Below, one piece after another: positions 5,517-9,224 of a stretch of 9,224 nucleotides of DNA. Every line of letters begins with the position of its first letter. The first letter of the stretch is position 1. Origin of the DNA: Nitrospirota bacterium. Its GTDB lineage: Bacteria; Nitrospirota; Nitrospiria; Nitrospirales; Nitrospiraceae. The notes beneath the pieces were generated by a model, which did no database searches, was not told where the DNA came from, and was given only the letters and a program-made list of their open reading frames with translations. The stretch is from assembly GCA_016235225.1 (NCBI GenBank), contig JACRLS010000098.1, forward strand, positions 1-9,224. The letters run 5' to 3'. The translations under genes and the position numbers were made by a program.

Positions 5517-6920
5517 ATGGCTGCTTCAACCCTGTTTGAAAAAATCTGGAATGCACACCTTGTCCGAGAAGAGCCGGATGGCACAACCCTGCTCTACATC
5601 GACCGCCATCTGGTCCACGAGGTAACCTCGCCACAAGCCTTCGAGGGCCTCCGCATGGCCGGGCGCAAACCCCGCCGCCCAGCCGCGGCCTTGGCCGTGC
5701 CGGACCACAACGTGCCTACGACCGATCGCCGCATCGGCATCGTGGAGCCCGTGAGTGCCGTACAGGTCCAGACCCTTGAATCCAATTGCCGGGAATTCGG
5801 CATTACGATGTTTGGGATGGACGATCCCCGCCAGGGCATCGTGCACGTGATCGGACCCGAGCAGGGGTTCACGCTCCCGGGCATGACGATCGTCTGCGGT
5901 GATTCTCATACCTCAACCCACGGGGCCTTCGGAGCGCTCGCCTTCGGGATCGGGACCAGCGAGGTGGAGCATGTCCTGGCCACCCAATGTCTGATTCAGA
6001 CGAGACCGAAGACGATGCTGATTCAGGTGGACGGTCTCCTCTCACCGGCCTGTTCAGCCAAGGATGTGATTCTCGCCATCATCGGCTCGATCGGCACGGC
6101 TGGCGGCACCGGCTACGTGATCGAATATGCCGGTTCAGCCGTTCGTGGATTGTCGATGGAAGGGCGCATGACTCTCTGCAACATGTCGATTGAGGCCGGG
6201 GCGCGTGCCGGCATGGTGGCTCCGGACGACGCGACGATCGCCTATCTAAAAGGACGCCCCATGGCCCCATCCGGCGCCCTCTTCGCCCAGGCCGCGAAGG
6301 CTTGGCGGGGTTTGATCAGCGATCCAGGCGCCAGGTTTGACCGAACCGTCGATCTCAATGCGGAAGCAATCGCCCCCCAAGTCACCTGGGGTACCAACCC
6401 CGGGATGGTCACCGACGTCGATGGAGCGGTGCCGGATCCTCGCTCCCAGACCGACGAGAAAACCCGGAAGGCCACCGAGCGCGCCCTGGAATACATGGGA
6501 CTCATACCCGGCACTCCAATCACGGCCATTCAGATCGACCGCGTCTTTATCGGCTCATGCACGAACTCGCGGATTGAAGACCTGCGGCTGGCGGCGCAGT
6601 ACGCCAAGGGCAAGCGGGTGGCCCGCAGCGTCCACGCGATGGTCGTCCCCGGCTCAGGGCTGGTGAAGCAGCAAGCCGAGCTGGAAGGACTTGATCGGGT
6701 GTTTAAAGAAGCAGGGTTTGAGTGGCGGGAGGCCGGCTGCAGCATGTGCCTCGCGATGAACGCCGACGTCCTGAAGCCGGGCGAACGGTGCGCCTCGACC
6801 AGCAACCGCAACTTCGAGGGGAGGCAGGGGAAAGACGGCCGGACGCACTTGGTGTCTCCCATCATGGCCGTCGCCGCCGCCGTCGAAGGACATTTCGTGG
6901 ATGTGCGAGAGTGGCAATAG
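5517..6920 (+). CDS. leuC: 3-isopropylmalate dehydratase large subunit LeuC
   Basis: Large subunit of isopropylmalate isomerase, an aconitase-family enzyme that converts 2-isopropylmalate to 3-isopropylmalate in leucine biosynthesis. The 467 residues cover the full family length. Motifs include VPDHNVPTTDR near the N-terminus, a VIGPEQGFTLPGMTIVCGDSHTSTHG region, and the three 4Fe-4S ligands Cys348 (GSCTNSR), Cys408 and Cys411 (GCSMC). These positions lie one residue from those of the E. coli enzyme, pointing to the bacterial long-form LeuC, not the archaeal type. I chose the ATG at 5517 over the GTG at 5514; AGGTGA at 5508-5513 is a close, modest ribosome binding site. leuD follows after 75 bp on the same strand, so the two subunits are probably co-transcribed. 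An extended -10 and a 45-bp repeat array lie upstream; I see no T-box and no leucine-rich leader peptide. Confidence 0.97.
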   Translation: MAASTLFEKIWNAHLVREEPDGTTLLYIDRHLVHEVTSPQAFEGLRMAGRKPRRPAAALAVPDHNVPTTDRRIGIVEPVSAVQVQTLESNCREFGITMFGMDDPRQGIVHVIGPEQGFTLPGMTIVCGDSHTSTHGAFGALAFGIGTSEVEHVLATQCLIQTRPKTMLIQVDGLLSPACSAKDVILAIIGSIGTAGGTGYVIEYAGSAVRGLSMEGRMTLCNMSIEAGARAGMVAPDDATIAYLKGRPMAPSGALFAQAAKAWRGLISDPGARFDRTVDLNAEAIAPQVTWGTNPGMVTDVDGAVPDPRSQTDEKTRKATERALEYMGLIPGTPITAIQIDRVFIGSCTNSRIEDLRLAAQYAKGKRVARSVHAMVVPGSGLVKQQAELEGLDRVFKEAGFEWREAGCSMCLAMNADVLKPGERCASTSNRNFEGRQGKDGRTHLVSPIMAVAAAVEGHFVDVREWQ

Positions 6921-6984
6921 GCTAGAGGCAATAGGCGGCAGTATTCATTTCCGACCTATCGCCCATAGCCCATCGCCTCTAGCC
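6913..6984 (+). repeat. leuC-leuD spacer hairpin spanning the leuC stop
   Basis: GGCAATAGGC occurs at 6913-6922, including the leuC stop TAG, and again at 6927-6936. A perfect 10-bp inverted repeat, GGCTAGAGGC (6920-6929) with GCCTCTAGCC (6975-6984), encloses the spacer. A nested 5-bp stem (ATAGG at 6931-6935 with CCTAT at 6955-6959) lies inside. The right arm is a run of CCCATAGCCCATCGCC-like words. No T-tract follows, and leuD's ribosome binding site starts right after it. Confidence 0.75.
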
Positions 6985-6995
6985 CAGGGAAGATT

Positions 6996-7625
6996 ATGCA
7001 ACCTTTTACAACCTTGACCGGACTCGTGGCCCCATTGGATCGGGTCAACGTCGACACCGATCAGATCATTCCGAAGCAATTTCTCAAAACCATCAAGCGA
7101 ACAGGACTGCGCGAGGGCCTATTCCTTGATTGGCGTATCCGACGGGATGGGACGCCGGACCCCGACTTCTTCATGAATCAACCGCGCTACCGTGAGGCCG
7201 TCATTCTCTTGACCCGCGACAACTTCGGGTGCGGCTCGTCACGCGAGCACGCCCCCTGGGCGTTACTGGATCAAGGGTTTCGTTGCGTGATCGCCCCGAG
7301 CTTCGCCGACATTTTCTATAACAACTGCTTTCAGAACGGGATCCTCCCCGTGGTTCTCAAGGCCAACGAGGTCCAGTCCCTATTTCAGGACGTTGCCACG
7401 ACGAGTGCCTACAGACTGACCGTGGATCTCTCCTCACAAACGGTGAAGACACCCCAAGGCGCCAGTTATCGCTTCGACGTGGACCCGTTCAGGAAGGACT
7501 GCCTCCTGAACGGGCTGGACGCCATCGGACTCAGCCTCCGACATGAGTCGACCATTACCGCATACGAGCAGACACGCCGGGCCGAGGCCCCCTGGCTGTT
7601 CATGGATCGGACCGCGAGAGGGTAG
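6996..7625 (+). CDS. leuD: 3-isopropylmalate dehydratase small subunit LeuD
   Basis: Small subunit of isopropylmalate isomerase; it supplies the swivelling domain that completes the active site with LeuC. The 209-residue product contains NVDTDQIIPKQFLK (residues 18-31), DNFGCGSSREHAPW (75-88) and the IAPSFADIFYNNCFQNGILP block, all typical of the bacterial LeuD family, at about the usual length of 200. GGGAAG at 6987-6992 lies 3 nt before the ATG. The gene follows leuC by 75 bp with a repeat hairpin in between, consistent with one operon. No truncation or odd residue is seen. Confidence 0.96.
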   Translation: MQPFTTLTGLVAPLDRVNVDTDQIIPKQFLKTIKRTGLREGLFLDWRIRRDGTPDPDFFMNQPRYREAVILLTRDNFGCGSSREHAPWALLDQGFRCVIAPSFADIFYNNCFQNGILPVVLKANEVQSLFQDVATTSAYRLTVDLSSQTVKTPQGASYRFDVDPFRKDCLLNGLDAIGLSLRHESTITAYEQTRRAEAPWLFMDRTARG

Positions 7626-7663
7626 CCGGCGGCTCACGGATCGACTCGAAAGGAAGCCTTTTT

Positions 7664-8020
7664 ATGGGGAAAATCTTAGCGGGATTATTCGGTATCCCTC
7701 TCGCAATTGCCGGGCTCTATCTGGTCGTTGTGTTGAACTACAGCTATTCGGAAGGCGATCGCGCGGGCTATCTGCAGAAACTCTCAGAGAAGGGATGGCT
7801 GTGCAAGACGCACGAAGGCGAGCTGGCGATGACCACGGTGCCCGGGGTCGCGCCGGTCCTATGGGACTTCACCATTTGGGAGAGCGCCGTCGCGTCGCAA
7901 GTCACCCCGATGCTCGGCAAGAAAGTCATCCTGCACTACAAGGAGCATCGGGGACTCCCCACCACCTGCTTCGGTGAAACCGCCTACTTCGTCGACCGCA
8001 TCGAGCTGGCCAAAGACTGA
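7664..8020 (+). CDS. Small membrane-anchored protein of unknown function
   Basis: The 118-residue product has a single hydrophobic segment at residues 4-26 (a membrane anchor or an uncleaved signal), followed by a soluble part with SYSEGDRAGYLQKLSEKGWLCKT and ending in a TCFGETAYFVDRIEL motif. The layout and the motifs resemble a family of short conserved proteins that databases often mislabel as 6-phosphogluconate dehydrogenase; there is no nucleotide-binding fold here to support that. Two cysteines (47 and 102) might pair if the domain is periplasmic; this is inferred. AAGGAAG at 7650-7656, 7 nt before the ATG, supports the start. It begins 38 bp after leuD on the same strand and could be co-transcribed, but a role in leucine synthesis is not implied. 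Confidence 0.85.
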   Translation: MGKILAGLFGIPLAIAGLYLVVVLNYSYSEGDRAGYLQKLSEKGWLCKTHEGELAMTTVPGVAPVLWDFTIWESAVASQVTPMLGKKVILHYKEHRGLPTTCFGETAYFVDRIELAKD

Positions 8021-8509
8021 CAGCCGAGCGCGTCACGATTTACCCGTTCCATCGACCTATGTCTCAGATTCTCCTTCGTCCCACCGCTTGCGTGACGGGG
8101 CGCTCGACATTCACTCCGTTTCTATGACCCGCTGACAGGCCTCACGCAGATCGCCGTGCTTCTCCGTAAAAAAGGTTTCGGCGAGTGCCCCGCACCGTTC
8201 GCAGATCATAGAATTGATCCCCTCACCTCTGAGGGAGAAAGAATGATACCAGTCGCCTGAGCCTTTTAATGGGTGGGTGCGGTGATGAGGCGAGAGGCGG
8301 GCCCCCTTGCTTGGGGCTCTTCAGGAAATTCTGGAAGTCCAGACAGTGCCGCACCAGTTCTCGCCTGGCGACGGGTGGGCCGCCCGGGGCCATCCCGTCT
8401 CGGCTCGCAGACTAAGGCATCTGTAGGAATCCGCATTGAGGCAAGGCTGGCGCTTCGCGCAGCGACGAACCCTCATCAGAGTCTGGATCTCCCCTTCTCG
8501 ATCACGCCG
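8021..8509. other. Mostly non-coding interval between convergent genes
   Basis: Apart from the possible microprotein at 8111-8209, I see no gene that I can support. A split inverted repeat joins 8026-8037 to 8091-8105 (GAGCGC with GCGCTC, and CGTCACG with CGTGACG) around a loop of more than 50 bases. A compact hairpin lies at 8446-8463 (GCTG-CGC stem with one bulge); it is placed downstream of the minus-strand molybdoenzyme gene but lacks a clear T-tract. Two minus-strand frames of about 55 codons cross 8240-8440 without a convincing ribosome binding site or motif. Confidence 0.5.
8111..8209 (-). CDS. Possible 32-residue CxxC microprotein
   Basis: A short frame on the minus strand starts at 8209, begins MICERCGALAE and ends at a TGA (8113-8111). 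A purine-rich GAGGTGAGGGG (8229-8219) lies 9 nt before the ATG and is a good Shine-Dalgarno match. The CxxC right after the start and a Cys at residue 25 could bind metal, and the opening resembles that of short CxxC proteins of about 40-60 residues that I recall from similar genomes. At 32 residues it may be a genuine microprotein or the broken head of a longer one. There is no comparative support from sequence alone. Confidence 0.35.
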   Translation of the reverse strand: MICERCGALAETFFTEKHGDLREACQRVIETE

Positions 8510-9224
8510 TCAAATTCCTGCGTACCACTCGTATCCTTGATCTTCCCAGTATCCGCCGTTGCCTCCGGCGATGTCGGCAAAGGTCTCCACCAGCTGAATG
8601 CGCATGATGTACTTGGCCTGCTTGTAGCCGAGCTGCCGTTCCACCCTGAGACGGATCGGCGCGCCGTGAGGCACCGGCAAGGGCCTGTCGTTCATGTCAT
8701 AGGCTAGGAGGGTCTGCGGATGGAACGCATCATCGAAATCGATGCTTTCGTAGTAGGCCGTAGCCTCGTCATCCTGGTCCGCACAGTGGAAAACCACATA
8801 CCGCGCGTTCGGCATCGGCTCCACGCGCTCCAGCACCTCGCGGAGCGGCACCCCTGTCCACTTTCCGATCGCGCTCCATCCCTCCACGCAATCATGGCGG
8901 GTAATCTGCGTCCGTGAGGGCATGGCGCGCAGCGCCTCCAGCGAAAACCCAGCCGGCCGTCTGACAAACCCGCCGACCTCCAGCTTCCATTCGGCAAATC
9001 CAGAAGCCGCCAGAGCCAGGTATGCGGGATCCTCAACCTCCGTATTCCCATTGGCGGGAAACATCTCCGATCGATCCGCGTCCGCGTACTCGCGGGCCAT
9101 GGCCCGGCGCGGCGTCACCGCCCGGTGAGCGCGCTTGGTCACGTCTTCCGCCTTCCCCAGCCACGACGCCACCCATTCGCTGCGCGACAGGTTATCGCAC
9201 CCTGCCAAGGCCAGCAGACTCGAA
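8510..9224 (-). CDS. Molybdopterin-dependent oxidoreductase, partial, probable lipoprotein
   Basis: C-terminal part of an oxidoreductase with the sulfite oxidase/MsrP (YedY)-type molybdopterin-binding domain. The frame stays open through the window end, so the N-terminus is missing. The first visible residues are SSLLALAGCDN. LAGC fits a lipobox, which suggests an exported protein whose Cys is lipidated; the Asp after it would favour inner-membrane retention by the E. coli rule. About 70 residues on, the domain opens (WKLEVGGFVRRPAGFSLEALRAMP). RHDCVEGWSAIGKWTG carries the conserved Cys that ligates molybdenum (codon 8890-8888). The YDMNDRPLPVPHGAPIRLRVERQLGYK block and the C-terminal GYWEDQGYEWYAGI are typical of the family. 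The substrate is unknown; a membrane cytochrome b partner would be expected nearby, outside this window. The stop is at 8510-8512. Confidence 0.92.
   Translation of the reverse strand, partial: SSLLALAGCDNLSRSEWVASWLGKAEDVTKRAHRAVTPRRAMAREYADADRSEMFPANGNTEVEDPAYLALAASGFAEWKLEVGGFVRRPAGFSLEALRAMPSRTQITRHDCVEGWSAIGKWTGVPLREVLERVEPMPNARYVVFHCADQDDEATAYYESIDFDDAFHPQTLLAYDMNDRPLPVPHGAPIRLRVERQLGYKQAKYIMRIQLVETFADIAGGNGGYWEDQGYEWYAGI

Noticed and set aside
8273..8707. 144-codon plus-strand frame before and into the molybdoenzyme
   Set aside because: Its second half is antisense to the conserved C-terminus of the molybdoenzyme, and it has no ribosome binding site or motif.

Overview
The window looks like a chromosomal segment from a GC-rich member of the Nitrospirota, most likely Nitrospira or a close relative. 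The main reason is the first block: a 64-residue UBact (Pup-like) modifier, the proteasome beta and alpha subunits, and a PafA/Dop-family enzyme, all on the plus strand. UBact with a 20S proteasome outside the actinobacteria is a recognised trait of Nitrospirae and a few other phyla. The genus is an inference; no rRNA or other phylogenetic marker is present.

Layout. (1) 7-3418, plus strand: ubact, prcB, prcA, pafA/dop, a protein-tagging and degradation operon. prcB and prcA overlap by 8 bp; the other two junctions hold short self-complementary spacers. (2) 3550-4818, minus strand: a DUF3391/HD-GYP-type protein convergent to pafA, with its metal ligands kept but the GYP loop lost. (3) 4994-5185, minus strand: a 63-residue Cys-rich small protein with a very good ribosome binding site. 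(4) 5186-5516: a 330-bp divergent intergenic region with an extended -10 promoter, a strong hairpin and a degenerate 45-bp tandem repeat that runs up to leuC. (5) 5517-8020, plus strand: leuC, leuD (isopropylmalate isomerase, leucine biosynthesis) and a small membrane-anchored protein. (6) 8021-8509: mostly non-coding, with a possible 32-residue CxxC microprotein on the minus strand. (7) 8510-9224, minus strand: the C-terminal part of an exported, probably lipid-anchored, molybdopterin oxidoreductase, cut by the window end.

How the genes work together. UBact ends in Gln, so it should need deamidation to Glu before ligation to substrate lysines. The PafA/Dop enzyme carries out one or both of these chemistries, and the PrcA/PrcB particle degrades tagged proteins with the help of an ATPase ring that is not in this window. 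LeuC and LeuD form one heterodimeric Fe-S enzyme. I see no functional link between the proteasome block and the leu block.

The least explained signals are the 45-bp periodic array in front of leuC and the word-repeat hairpins in the operon spacers, two of which span a stop codon. The PafA/Dop protein also mixes ligase-like and deamidase-like features.
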